Program-made: the position numbers and the translations under genes
The notes under the pieces: generated by a model
What the model was told of the DNA's origin: nothing
The model's database searches: none
What the model saw: the letters and a program-made list of their open reading frames with translations, nothing else
Origin: Lycium barbarum
Taxonomy: Eukaryota; Streptophyta; Magnoliopsida; Solanales; Solanaceae
NCBI RefSeq assembly: GCF_019175385.1
Contig: NC_083341.1
Span: 23,444,203 to 23,508,202 of the forward strand
DNA: 64,000 nucleotides
Direction: 5' to 3'
In this document: piece after piece, positions 9,201 to 20,027 of the stretch
Layout: each line of letters starts with the position of its first letter
How positions within the stretch are numbered: the first letter of the stretch is position 1

Positions 9201-12200
9201 CATATGTTCCTTAGATTTTAATTCTTTATCGGTGCGGTACAAGACTAGTTATGAATTTATTAGTCTTTTTAATTTTTAATTAATGAAATACGAAAATCAA
9301 TTGGGATTTTAAAAATTACAAGAATTTTGTTTTCGTTTATAACATAAAAAGTACAGAAAAATAATTGTTTGCATACTTTTGTTTATTACGGCTAAATGAG
9401 ATTTAAACATCAAATGTCAGTATACGCATATAATAGCACCTCACTATAGCATCCATGAAATTTTCGGACAAACGCTGCCATTATAAAGATGTTTGACTGT
9501 AGATGAAAATAAATTTTGGAAGGTGATTTGAGTAAGGCCTTGCATCTATTTCATGTGCAAGGAAAATTCGCAGGAACGTCCTTATTTTGGGATGGTCTTT
9601 AATTTTTGTCCTCAGTTAGAACCTCTAGGTTTTGGGTTCGAACCTCCGCTCAGTAAAAAATTGAAAAAAAAAAAAATCACAAGGTAGAGTTTGGATTCGC
9701 AAGCTTCAATTAAGCAATTTGTGTGTTTTTTAGTCCTTTTGCAGACGGAACCCAAACAAAATAATGGATTGTCTACTCTACAAAGGGTAATTTGGTATTT
9801 TTCAAAGTGACTTGCAACCACAAAATGAAGATTGAAAAGAAAAGAAAACTCTATCTCATCTTATTAGATTATCCGCCATTACAAATAAATTATTGCTCTC
9901 CCTTTGTTATAGAATTCTCCAATTAAAAACCAAGAATTCTTCTGACATTCACTAGCAACTCATCCTGGTATTTGTCTTCCATGTACTTCGCAATTATATT
10001 GCATACACCTTCTTTCTCGTTCAAGGCCTCCTTAACCAACCATTTGTAGTATTTCCATTCCAATCTTGAGTACACTGAAACTGTAAGTTGCAACATCTAC
10101 ATTCACTAAAAATTGCTAAATGAAAATAATGATTAGAGAAAAATTAAGAGAGGAACAATTATTAATTGAATGAAGGAAGTAGTATCAAAAGAGAAATGCA
10201 AGAAAAATATAATTGGAGCTCGGATCAAAGGCTAACAAGATAAAAAGGGGATAGAAATATTAAAATCAGAGAAATCCCTATATCAAAATTGGAGAAAAGT
10301 GAGAAACTTAACAATTATAAGAAATCGTACCAAAATACACCCAATCATGAAATATGCCATGAATCTTTGTTCTGAAACCATGTGGGATTGGTCAAATATA
10401 AGGTCAGATGAGCTCTAGATGCTTCGATTTCATGCAAAATGGAGTCTTCAGTGTTTTCTGTTGCTTTTCGGTTTGTTTATACGTGTAACTACTAACCCAT
10501 TTTGTATAATACAATACAGAAAAGAACTTACAGAGTATTGATTTAAATGCCTGAATTTCCCTTCTTAATATATAACCGTCCATTATTTTGTTTGGGTTCC
10601 CCTAGCAAAAGGACTAAAAACACACAAATTGTTTAATTGAAGGTTAAATGTGCTTAGTCGAATATGATAGGGACTAAAATAGGAGTAATGCAATAACACA
10701 GGGACTGAAAAAGCTATTTTCCCTTTTTTGCCTATTTACTAGTCCACTAGAAAGACAATTATTCATAAAGTGAAAGACGGAGCACTTCATACTACTAGAA
10801 AATCTATTTTTTTTTTATTGACAAATGTTTAGTGGCTATTTTTCACTGAATATTAGTGGGAAAAATCTAAACAATAGTGTTTTCACACGAAAAAAATTAG
10901 AAAGTGTTCTAGCGTTTCAATGGAAACTTGTTTCCACCATGCATTTTCCAGTGAGCTAGTTCATTGGGAATGAAGTGGAAAAGTCATGCTTTGTAGCACA
11001 AATTTTCCACTAAATGTCGGTGAGAAAAATCTCAGTAGTGTCAATCGATGAGGACACTCCCTTTTGAGATACCACCAATTCTTCCGATAATAAATTGAGA
11101 GTCGATTATGTTCCTATTCCTTTTTGTCATTCTATTATGTTCCTATTCCTTTTTGTCATTCTATTATGTTCCTATTCCTTTTTGTCACCTTTGATAATGA
11201 GATATACATTATGTTTATGTTGATGATTCCCAAATTAATACTACGAATTATATTATCAGGTATATAGGAGTAGGTGAAGATGAGGTGCAACTCTTCTACT
11301 ACTTTATAAAGTCACAATCTAATCCTAAAGTCGATCCTCTTATTTATTGGTTTACGGGAGGTCCCGGTTGCTCTCCGTTAAATGCCATTCTGTTTGAACT
11401 AGGTAAATTATTCATCTTTTACCCTTTATATCATTTAAAAAAAAAAATGCACCATGTTACTAAGTTGTTGTGATTTTTTTTTATTAGTATTATTATTATA
11501 TTGGTAACAGGGAAGGTAAAAATTTATCTACACCGGTTGTTTATATCATACCAATGGATGCGTGTCTTAAGTTTGGAATATATACAACTATCACTTAATC
11601 ATGATGAATTAATGTATATATTCACTTCATTAAATTGCTTAACCATTGTAAATTGCATTGATTTGGTATAAACACCCGGTGTGGGTAAATATTTACCGAA
11701 CCGGGAAAGGTGAAAGAAAAAGAAGAAATTAGGATCGTGAGATAATGTATGTTATTTACTTTTTCTTTAGTCCGTTCCAAAAAAAATAATCTTATTATTT
11801 AAAAATAATTTGATTTTAAATTTCTCATTTTATCTTTAATGAGATAATTTATAGCTACACAAATATTTATGGCTCGTCTCACACAATAAGTTTCTAAAGT
11901 TGCTTTCTTTGATCTCTATACCGAGTCAAAATGCATCACATAAATTTAAACGGATTTTTTCAATTACTTGCTAAACCTTGCAGGGCCTGTGGAGTTGGAC
12001 ATTAGAGCGTATAATGGGAGCTTGCCAACGTTATCTTTAAATCCGTATGCATACACAAAGGTGAGAAACAAAAAAAAAGTTTGAATGTAATATATTAAAA
12101 AAGTTAACTCATTAGGCTATCCCGGACAAATTTTAAATATTGGTCTCAAACAAGATCATTTCCGCTAATGACCCTAATAATAACAGACTTACAGGAAACC

Positions 12201-15200
12201 ATTATGAAATAATAATAATAGCTAACTAAAAATCACTACAAAAAGATTTGAAATTAGCTACTTGGTCGACGTCGCTAATTTGTTACTAAAAATTGCTCGT
12301 AGATAATAGACTTGTTTTTTTTTGTTGATAATCCATCGTTAAATAGGTTGTTTAGCTACAAAATTTATTAGTCATTATTTTTTATTTATTTTTTATTTAT
12401 AGTGATACTGCAACTGCTAATGATTAAATTATAGGTGGCAAACATGATTTTTGTAGATTTGCCAGTAGGGAGTGGATACTCGTATGCAACAACACAAAAG
12501 GCAAATCACTCGGATGATTTACAATCAGGTGATCATGCTAATGAATTTCTTCGTAAGGTAAGTCAACTCATGATATTATTTTAATGCCTTCAGGCTAGTT
12601 CATTTTGATGCTTGATTGTCACTATAATAGAATTCTAAATCTATTTTTTTTTTTTTGAGTTTACTAATTTATTAAAGTATTTTACAGTGGTTAGTTGAGC
12701 ATCAAGAATATCTCAATAATCCTTTCTATGTTGCTGGAGACTCGTATAGTGGAATTACAGTTCCTATAGTTACTCAAGTGATATCAAATGGTAATAAATA
12801 CAACTAGTTTATTACAATTAATACAAAAATTGTCAAAAGCTACAGTTATCCACTTTTCCGTACGCAAATTGTGCAATCCAGGTAATGATATGGGAATCAA
12901 GCCATGGATCAATCTTAAGGTTGGTAATCATACATGTTCTATACCTTTAATTAGAAGAATATGTACATGTTGATGGAGATTAAACCAAGCTAATTTAATG
13001 ATTGATTCACTGAAACATTTATTTAGTTTATGTTTTCTTGATTTTCGTGAACGTATTGAGTTGAATATTGCTAATATAATATTCAATGAGTTATTACAGT
13101 TAATTTTACGGATCGTCATTGGAATTTATCACTATTAGGGTAAAGTCATGAAACTATAATATACTATATATATGACAGTAAAGTCAAAAAATACATTATG
13201 TATCCATTATAACGGGAAAAAAAATCATCAAGGTTAATAAAAATATTTTTGGGACCTTATTGTTATAGTAAGTAAACTTCAGTTATTATAATGTGACAAA
13301 AAAATAATTTTGGGCCTTTACTGTTATAGTGAGTAATGTTCAGTGTGACCTTAAATAAAATTAACCCTAGTCAATCTGTACTAATAAATGTTTTAATATT
13401 TAGTGACCTTGCAATAGCTATACTGGAGCGAGGTTTACCCTGTGCACACCCGAAGGATAGTGACTAGGGGTTCCCTTGTCATAGAAAAAAATAGCTGCAA
13501 CTTTCATGGAATGATTGTTTTGGATACCCACCCGGTAGTCGGAATTCACATTGGGGTCCCATCTAATTTGAATTCGCGAGGCCCATATAAGGGCGAAGCT
13601 CTTCATAATAAGATTTTCTCTATACCCAAAACTCAAACCCAAGAACTTTAAGAGCGAAGGAATCCTACTGTTAATTATGCATTTGTCTAATAAATGGTAT
13701 TAGCAGGGATACATTCTTGGCAATCCAGTAACATTTTCTGGTCAAGATTATTATAAGATCCCTTTTGCTCATGGGATGGGCCTAATTCCTGACGAACTAT
13801 ACAAGGTATGGGCTTATTCACAAAGCTTTCTTTTTCTTTCGAGCATTCACATTTCTTTTTGGTTAATTTCACAAATGATTACTTTTCATTTCGTTTCATT
13901 GCATTAAAAATATTAAATTATTTTTTATAATCAAAGAATTATCTAACTTTATTTGAGTATCACAGAGAGTCAATAACTATTTTTGTAATTAAAAATTTAC
14001 TTAACTTTGCCTAAGCATTACAAAAAGTCGTTAAGACGAAACGAAAAAGATATTTAAGCAAAGCTGACTAACTTTTTTGTTACAAAAAGTTGTTTAATGC
14101 CTTTGTGCTACTTAGACTAAGTGGGTGACTTTTTTGATAAAAAAGTAATTTTGTTAGTTTGGTGCAAAAACATGGAGTTGTAAAACTTAAGTGATCATCC
14201 GTGAAATTACAACGTTCCTTTATTGAAAACCATCGATAATTAATTAAGTGTGCTTAATTTCTTAAACAGTCACTAGTGACCAACTGTGGAGGAGAGTACA
14301 AACATAATGGTTCAACCAAATCACTTTGTTCAAGGGACATGCGTACTTTCGATTGGGTAAGCTCACAATTATTTCTTTGAGAAATTATGTTAGTCGTACT
14401 TTTTATTAGGTGCGTATTGAATTTTCTAAAAGTAATGCATTTATTGAAAAATTCGACACAGATGCATTGACATTTTATGGAGAGGATTTGAGCGACGTAA
14501 TTTTAATATTGTTTTCGTGGAATAAATTTTTACAGCCAAGTTAATAATTAAGAGCCATTGATTAATGCAGTTGATTAAGGATATTTATCAATATCATATC
14601 CTAGAGTCCCCTTGTGATCCTGTATCATATGATTCAAGAAGATCATTGAGTGAGAATGTTCAAAACCTCAAAAGTCCTGCTGCATACCCTGGAGTAAAAT
14701 GTCGAGTAAGTTACCATCAGTATTTCATTTTTATTTTATAATTTTATAGTTTTATATTTTCGGTTTATATTTTTTTCCTTTTGAAAAGGTATTATTCTAA
14801 CGAAAAGGATTAAATCTTCCCCTGCACTAATTGAAATTGAACAACTTTGTCCTCATACTTGTGGTTTAGTATTATCTCTAACATTAGGAAACTTTTCCCT
14901 TTGAACCCTAACGGACCTCCAACTTGGTAATTTGAAAACAGACATAATACATAAACAGACCCTTAAACTTGACCTCAGCTGACAAGTATATCCTCCAACT
15001 TTGAGTGTGTACAAGTAGACACCTCAACTTGTCTCTACTTTGATAGTTGAACACTCCAACTTACAAAATGATCATCTAGACAGCTCCAAAATTTATGTGT
15101 CACATCAGCATTTGGGTTCACGTGTTCAACTTTATATAAGTTGAGGTGTCTACTTGATTTCACTCAAAGTTGGAGGGCATACTTGCCAGTTGAAGCCAAG

Positions 15201-16929
15201 TTTGATGGCCTATTTATGTATTATGCCTCGAAAATATCGTCAATGTTGAGGGGTAAATTTGAACCGTTTTTCTGAAGAATTTGAACACATGAAATTCACT
15301 TATTTCACGTCGAAACTCCATTAATGGCAAGAACAAATACAAAACAATTTGCTAATGGCAAAAATATGAACAAGCCAATATCATAACGATCGATAAAATT
15401 GAACAGTTTCGAATACAGAAACAAATTTAGACTTTTCCCCTTTATTCTATTATGGTAAGAAAATGAGGGCAAACTTATAATAATTTGCTCCCTCCGTAAT
15501 TTTTTTAGGAAGAATGGCACGAACTCTCTGTGATTTGGGCCAATGATAAGAATGTCAGAGATGCTCTTCATGTTAGAAAGGTATCAAATTTTTACGAATA
15601 AAAGATTTTTAAAAAAATATTGAAACTTAGATGTTAATGTTATTACTAAAATACAAAATTAAATTAAACTCAGGGAACTACTGGAGCATGGGAACGATGC
15701 AGGAGTAACTTGTCTTTTGCAATAATTGTTAACAATACTATACCATATCATGCAAATCTTAGCCGTAAAGGCTTCAGGTCTCTTATTTACAGGTATTAGA
15801 CTATTCTATTTTGAGGTAATAATACTGTAGACATATTTTAGGGGTTAATTTCACAAATGGAACTCAATTTTTACTTTAGCAATAAAGTCACTATATAATG
15901 TTGTAATGAAAAGGTCACTCAACTTTTTTAAAGTATTAAATACTAAAATACTTTTATAATTGGAAAAAGCTACTCAATTTTATCTAAGTATTATAAAAAG
16001 TCACTAAACAATTATTTTATAACCAAAAAGTCATTCGACTTTGCCTAACAACCTAAGTATCACTGAAAATGTCTGATTTTTTTTTCCTCCAGATGACTGT
16101 TTGTGATATTTGGGCCAAGTTACATTTTAGTTATAAAAACAGGTTAGCGACTTTTGTGATACTTAGATAAAGTTGAGTGACTTCTTTGTTACAAAAATAT
16201 TTAAACGACTTTGATGCAGTAAATTAAAAGTTGAGTGACCATCCATAAAATTAACCCCATATTTTAGATGTGAATTTTCAAAACATTAAGATGTATTGAG
16301 CATAAATATTTTTCTTTTTGTTCTTTAATTAACTTTTTGTTTGGAGTAGTGGTGATCACGACATGGTTATACCATTTATTTCAACTCAAGCATGGATTAA
16401 ATCACTAAACTACTCAATTAGTGATGATTGGAAGCCGTGGATTATAGATGGTCAAGTTGCTGGGTGAGTTCCTAACCTAAATATTTCTTCAATTATTCCT
16501 TGGATTATCATGCAAATTAGGTAAATTGAACTAACTAGTTAAGCTTTATTGTTGCATAGCTATACAAGAAGTTACTCCAACCAAATGACGTTCGCGACGG
16601 TCAAGGCAAGAAACTAACTTCATTTTACTTTCCCCTGGCTAATACTTTGCTCGCATTCAATATTTATATTAAGCTAATGAATGAAATGTATGCGTCTTCA
16701 TACACATGTTTATCAGTTAACCATAGTTAAGCTACATCTATTTTCACTTTTTTTAACTGCCAAATAAAATTATCTAATTTAATATAAATATCAAGTGCGA
16801 GTATATATAATTCTATTTAATGCCTTTTGAATTCAGGGAGCAGGGCATACTGCCCCCGAGTGGAATCCTGTGGAATGTCTTGCCATGTTAAGGCGTTGGT
16901 TATCCTATGTACCACTCCACTCTAATTGA
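6299..16929 (+). CDS. Serine carboxypeptidase-like (SCPL) protein, complete 14-exon gene
   Basis: Exons: 6299-6450, 11260-11402, 11984-12060, 12435-12557, 12688-12790, 12882-12919, 13707-13805, 14270-14356, 14571-14705, 15509-15580, 15674-15792, 16350-16463, 16560-16605, 16837-16929. They total 1401 nt, a 466-aa protein, the usual family size. Residues 1-30 form a hydrophobic signal peptide ending in AFA, predicting entry to the secretory pathway and probably the vacuole. The mature start [15 protein letters not shown], the oxyanion motif TGGPGCS, the nucleophile Ser184 in GDSYSG, the acid in SGDHD (about Asp387) and His440 in GAGHTAPE are all present. Family knowledge: this S10 branch (SCPL clade I type) includes both peptidases and acyltransferases that use glucose esters in specialised metabolism; sequence reading cannot separate these. 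Introns are GT-AG except intron 13, which has a GC donor (AAG then GCAAGA). Intron 1 is 4.8 kb and transposon-rich. No lesion was found. Confidence 0.93.
7139..7866. mobile_element. PIF/Harbinger-like (Tourist-type) MITE, 728 bp, in SCPL intron 1
   Basis: The left end GAGCCGGTTTGGCCTAGCGG and the right end (reverse complement GAGCCTGTTTGACCTAGCGG) form a terminal inverted repeat, and both sides are flanked by TTA (7136-7138 and 7867-7869). A 3-bp TTA duplication with a G-rich GAGCCTGTTTGG start is typical of Tourist/Harbinger elements. Inner segments (AAGCAG and GTGCTTTT motifs) are also partly complementary, so the element can fold extensively. No transposase is encoded. Confidence 0.75.
8337..8594. 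mobile_element. Stowaway-like MITE, 258 bp, in SCPL intron 1
   Basis: Ends are inverted repeats; the right terminus read inward is CTCCCTTTGTCTCAATTTAT, and the left matches with a few changes. TA dinucleotides flank both sides (8335-8336 and 8595-8596). This is the Solanaceae Stowaway family end. Single ends of the same family appear near 6816, 11770, 27365 and 57420. Confidence 0.75.
8611..9499. mobile_element. Tc1/mariner (pogo-like) non-autonomous element, 889 bp, in SCPL intron 1
   Basis: The left end is CAGTCAAACCTCTCTATAAT; the right end, read inward, is CAGTCAAACATCTTTATAAT. TA flanks both sides, the Tc1/mariner duplication. Starting with CAGTC is typical of pogo/Tigger-type elements. 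An uninterrupted frame of about 50 codons (8948-9127, around [10 protein letters not shown] and [14 protein letters not shown]) lies inside and might be a transposase remnant; that link is inference. A decayed relative lies in intron 6 near 13140-13350. Confidence 0.6.
9703..10642. repeat. Inverted repeat (64-66 bp arms) enclosing a gene fragment, in SCPL intron 1
   Basis: The segment 9703-9768 (containing GCAATTTGTGTGTTTTTTAG and CCCAAACAAAATAATGG) recurs inverted at 10579-10642 with few mismatches. About 810 bp lie between, holding reverse-strand exon-like sequence. No clear target duplication was found directly outside the arms, so the true ends may lie further out or be decayed. The layout resembles DNA elements that have captured a host gene piece. 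Confidence 0.6.
9923..10080 (-). pseudogene. Captured exon fragment of an unrecognised gene
   Basis: On the minus strand a 3' splice site (TTACAG) at 10086-10081 is followed by an open exon to a stop at 9925-9923, coding about 51 residues. The peptide has the character of a real soluble alpha-helical protein (…[19 protein letters not shown]… then [12 protein letters not shown]). A second exon-like open stretch lies upstream on the same strand at about 10330-10450 ([10 protein letters not shown], then [12 protein letters not shown]) but has stops nearby and no clear start. I do not recognise the family. Position inside an inverted repeat within an intron of the opposite strand points to a transduplicated fragment rather than a working gene. 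Confidence 0.45.
10790..11037. mobile_element. Possible small CACTA-type MITE in SCPL intron 1
   Basis: The left end ACTACTAGAAAATCT and the right end, read inward, ACTACTGAGATTTTT are inverted relatives of CACTA termini (CACTACT-A/G-rich). The interior holds short inverted motifs around TTTTCCACT and AGTGGAAA. Duplication bases were not convincingly matched, so the call is tentative. Confidence 0.4.
11107..11187 (+). repeat. Tandem repeat, 29-bp unit, about 2.8 copies, near the end of SCPL intron 1
   Basis: The unit TATGTTCCTATTCCTTTTTG plus TCATTCTAT is repeated almost perfectly three times, ending 70 bp before the exon 2 acceptor. The near identity suggests recent slippage or unequal exchange. 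Confidence 0.85.
11510..11700. mobile_element. Small inverted-repeat MITE in SCPL intron 2
   Basis: Left GGTAAAAATTTATCTACACC and right, read inward, GGTAAATATTTACCCACACC form inverted ends, followed inward by GG(T/G)TGTTTATA motifs. A related end sequence occurs at about 59720-59785. The superfamily is not assigned. Confidence 0.5.
13860..14206. mobile_element. Decayed MITE in SCPL intron 7, same family as the one in intron 11
   Basis: Starts with GGTTAATTTCACAAATGATT and ends with a match to the inverted terminus (GTGATCATCCGTGAAATTAC). The inner sequence repeats phrases about 'AAAAAGTC' and 'CTTTG.CTAAG.ATTAC' in both orientations. Ends are more diverged than in the intron 11 copy. Confidence 0.5.
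14941..15227. mobile_element. MITE with long inverted repeats (287 bp) in SCPL intron 9
   Basis: Left end GACATAATACATAAACAGAC and right end, read inward, GGCATAATACATAAATAGGC begin inverted repeats of about 65 bp, both including CAAGTAT.TCCTCCAACTTTGAGTG-like sequence. Flanking 9-mers TTGAAAACA and TCGAAAATA match at 7 of 9 positions, suggesting an old 9-bp (MULE-like) duplication. Confidence 0.65.
15841..16258. mobile_element. MITE (418 bp) with intact 8-bp duplication in SCPL intron 11
   Basis: Ends GGGGTTAATTTCACAAATGG and, read inward from the right, GGGGTTAATTTTATGGATGG. ATATTTTA flanks both sides exactly (15833-15840 and 16259-16266); a ninth base could belong to either side. Internally it contains several inverted phrases on GTGA(C)TTTTT and CAAAAAGTC. 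The exact duplication suggests a younger insertion than the intron 7 relative. Confidence 0.7.
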
Positions 16930-18124
16930 CTTTCAGGATATTTAATGGGACTCTAGTTAGTTGATTTTTTTGAGTTGAGAAGCTCCTTTATAGGATTTTA
17001 GTTAGATATATTAATAGTATAACGAATTTTCATATCATCAGCTTAATTTAATTGGCTATGATAGGTTATTAATTTATTTTTCTGGTTGTCATCTCAAGTT
17101 TGATATATGAATAATTACTTGTTATTGTCAGGCAATTTAACTTGATGGTACAAATAATTTATATTTTGTCGGTGCATAGAACTTAAGTTCCTTTATTTAT
17201 AATTGGCGTCTGATTATTTGACGCTATAATTCAAGAATTGATGCTCTTTCTATATCCAAAATTTTTATTTCACAAGAGGAAAAAAAAAACATAAAAGTTA
17301 TGATAAACCTATAACAAAAAATTTGCCGAATATAATATGTTGCAGTATTCCATATGTAGGGATATCTTGGTTTGGAACAGTTATAATATTGCAGCATCTT
17401 AAATTAATTTTGTAGGACAAATTGTTGTCTATTGGACAATTATCTCTTTCACTGAGTTTGCAACTTTAATTTAAGCGGTAAGCCTGATCAGGTGGTTCCC
17501 AAAAATTTCTATTCAGTAGTTACAAGCTTTTATTTATTGATAGGGAAAAAGGTCGAATTGTTTATTTTGAATTTTGAGGTGGCAAGAGTATACATATGAA
17601 TGAAATTTGATCTTCTTGAGTAAATTGCTGCATAAATTCCATTTAAAAGTTGGTTATGTAGTTTGTTGAAGATGAAGGAATAAATATACACTCATTGTAG
17701 TTGAATCCAAAAAGAAGGCTAAGCAAGATGATGTCGTCCAGAGCAGAAGAATAAGGAAAAATGACGGATGCCTTTGTTTTTCAAATTCGATTAATAAGCA
17801 TCGGGCTATTTACATTTAAAATTGTCATATTTGATCGATGGACAAGAGTCGTTTTTCGGCATCTAAAATTGCTGAAAAATCCACTTTGCGCGAGGAATGC
17901 TTCAGAATTTTCGGTATCTTCTTCCCTAAAATTTTCTCTCTTTTCACATTGTGATCTCTAACTATTAGTTGGCTCAAATAGAGTGAAAATTCAAGTTCCA
18001 TGAAGAAAGAGACACGATTAGATCTAAGCATCTTTATTTATTCATTGATCGTGTTGAGTTAAAACAGTTGTGGGCTGAATTCAGGTTATTTCGATTTTCT
18101 TCAACATTTGATATACATGATACA
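16930..18124 (+). other. SCPL 3' untranslated and downstream intergenic sequence
   Basis: The region after the SCPL stop is AT-rich. No polyadenylation site can be fixed with certainty. A short frame at 17761-17961 has no recognisable feature and is not called as a gene. Confidence 0.4.
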
Positions 18125-18132
18125 ATTGGTAC

Positions 18133-20027
18133 TAGTAGGGGTGTACATAGACCGGATTGGTTCAGATTTTACAAATATCAAATCAAACCAATGATGTCGG
18201 GTTTTAAAATCTATAAACCAAACCAAATTAATAAAAGTCGGATTTTTCAATCTTAACTTTTTTCGGATTTTTCGGGTTTGTCGTTTTTTTTTTCTTTTTT
18301 CTTTTCATGCGAAGCATCTTTGCATTTGCTTGACTAAAAATATTTTTTTCTTACCCTTTTTCTCTCTATCCTTTTTTTTAAGTTACATTCTGTTCGATAT
18401 TTTGCAATTGGAACAAAGGGATTGCAATACAGCATCATCAATTAGCCACATCAGCTTAATTTGACATAGATCCCATATTTCAAGTTCCAACAGCTTAATT
18501 TGATATAGATCCTATATGTGTTAAAATTCACTTAATTTATACAAATGATTTATTCACAATTAAGTAAATTACCTCTTTTAAAATTGAGAATCCTTAAATT
18601 CAAAATGCACACACGTATAACTAGGGGTGTACATGGATCGGGTTGGTTCGGATTTTTTAAACACCAAACCAAACCAATTGCGTCGGGTTTTAAAATTTAT
18701 ACACCAAATCAAACCAATAAAATTCGGGTTTTTCAATCTCGGGTTTTCTTGGGTTGTTCGGTTTTCTCGGGTTTTTCGGGTTGTTTGGTTTTCTCGGGTT
18801 TTCAGGGTTTTTTTTGGAATAGTCTTGATACAAAACATATAACTTTTACTTCAAATATTTCTTTAGTCCTAGTAAGATACAATTATATAATTAAGGTGTT
18901 TCTTAAGAAAATAACACAAAATGTGAGAAGAGTGATGACATTGTATTAAAATATTCAACAAAAGCTAATATAATCGGTTAAAATAAATATTGCTAATTAA
19001 CAAGCCATAAAAGAAAATGACCATAATCTAATAAAACTAAGTCATGCTAAAATAAGTATTACTTACATGACAAAGAAAAAAACTTAAGTTATGTATTTTT
19101 ACTCTATAAATCAATTATGCAAAGCTCAAGAATAGATATCCAACATTATTGTCATTCCTAGTGGCCTGGTAAATTGAATTTCTTTTGTTAGGATTAGTGT
19201 TGAGTTGGTTTTGGTTTGGACTTTATTTGAGTTACTAACATCCATAGGATATAAAACTTATTGACATTCAAAATTCTAAGTTCAAGCTTGAATAATATGA
19301 TAATAGATAAAAAATTACGAAAAAATTTAAGAAATATTTATAAATTACTTTACAAATAAATATTTTTATGTATAAAATGTTTTAAAAATTGAATACATGT
19401 AATGTCGGGTTGGTTTGGTTCGGTTTGACTTTTTTTAGTTAAAACCAAACCAAACCAATTATGATCGGGTTTTTTTTTTCCAACACCAAACCATTAATCG
19501 GATTTTTTTCTCGGTTTGACTCGGTTTATCGGTTTGATGCGGTTTGTCGGTTTACTTTGTACACCCCTACGTATAACAACATCAAAATATAAATGTCACA
19601 CTTGAACTGTAACTAGTGTCTCAGATAAAACAAATATAGCAAAAATAAGAATCCATCTTAGAATTCATATATAGTAATACTCTAAATCATCTAAACTATA
19701 ACAAGTGTAGGGGTGTAAATTTAGTTTTGATTTGACTTTTTGTAATTTGCTGGAGATCTATATAAGTAACACAGGCTAAAAAGTAATCCAAACTTGAACT
19801 ATTCATAAAATATGTGTATAAAATAATTAAAAAATTGTATATGTATAATCGGTTGGTTTAGTTTTTTTTTTTTTTTTTTTTAAAATAAAAATAAAACCAA
19901 ACCAAATTTATTATGATCGGATTTTTTTTCTCAATACCAAATCAAACCAAACCAACTCACTGATCGGATTTTTTCTCAGGTTTGATTCAGTTTGGTGCGA
20001 TTTGTCGGTTTTATTTTTACACCCCTA
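18133..20027. mobile_element. Outer hAT-like element with TAGGGGTG ends, carrying a nested copy
   Basis: The left side has TAGGGGTGTACATAGACC (three bases inside the boundary) and the right side ends TTTTTACACCCCTA. The 8-mer ATTGGTAC flanks both sides (18125-18132 and 20028-20035), a hAT-type duplication. Internal sequence is rich in AACCAAACCAAA and GGTTTGGTTTGG, as in the common Solanaceae family with these ends. A separate complete relative sits inside at 18622-19569, and another left end (TAGGGGTGTAAATTTAG) lies at 19707, so the interior may hold a third partial copy. No transposase is encoded. Confidence 0.75.
18622..19569. mobile_element. Inner hAT-like element (948 bp) nested in the outer copy
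   Basis: Termini TAGGGGTGTACATGG and TTTGTACACCCCTA are flanked by the perfect 8-bp duplication CGTATAAC (18614-18621 and 19570-19577). Both subterminal regions contain alternating CGGGTTTT and CAAACCAAACC motifs that pair with each other. The frames across 18545-18949 are repeat-derived and not genes. Confidence 0.85.

Larger units (their letters stand above)
6451..11259 (+). other. Intron 1 of the SCPL gene (4.8 kb), transposon-rich
   Basis: Donor GTAATT follows the codon fragment for the Gly of LETG; acceptor ATTATCAG precedes GTATATAGGAGTAGG, restoring LETGYIGVGE across the junction. The intron is much longer than the others (90-960 bp). It holds at least four recognisable DNA elements (7139-7866, 8337-8594, 8611-9499 and a probable CACTA-type MITE at about 10790-11037) plus an inverted-repeat unit carrying a reverse-strand gene fragment (9703-10642). 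A further Stowaway-like single end lies near 6816. Confidence 0.85.

Noticed and set aside
9580..9665. GGTTCGAACC resembling a tRNA B box followed by an A tract, possibly a SINE
   Set aside because: No matching A box at the right distance and no duplication could be defined; too weak to list as a SINE.
12234..12405. CACTACAAAAAGA at 12234 as a CACTA-type terminus in SCPL intron 3
   Set aside because: The candidate right end (TTTATAGTG) is a poor inverted match and the 3-bp flanks do not agree.
13415..13655. SINE-like block in SCPL intron 6 (GGTTTACCCTGTGCACAC, then GGGGTTCCCTTGTC)
   Set aside because: It resembles tRNA-derived SINE promoter boxes and shares phrases with 28745-28870, but there is no clear 3' tail or duplication; left unassigned.
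18545..18949. 134-codon frame
   Set aside because: It lies across repeated CGGGTTTT motifs of a hAT-like element and is built from that repeat.
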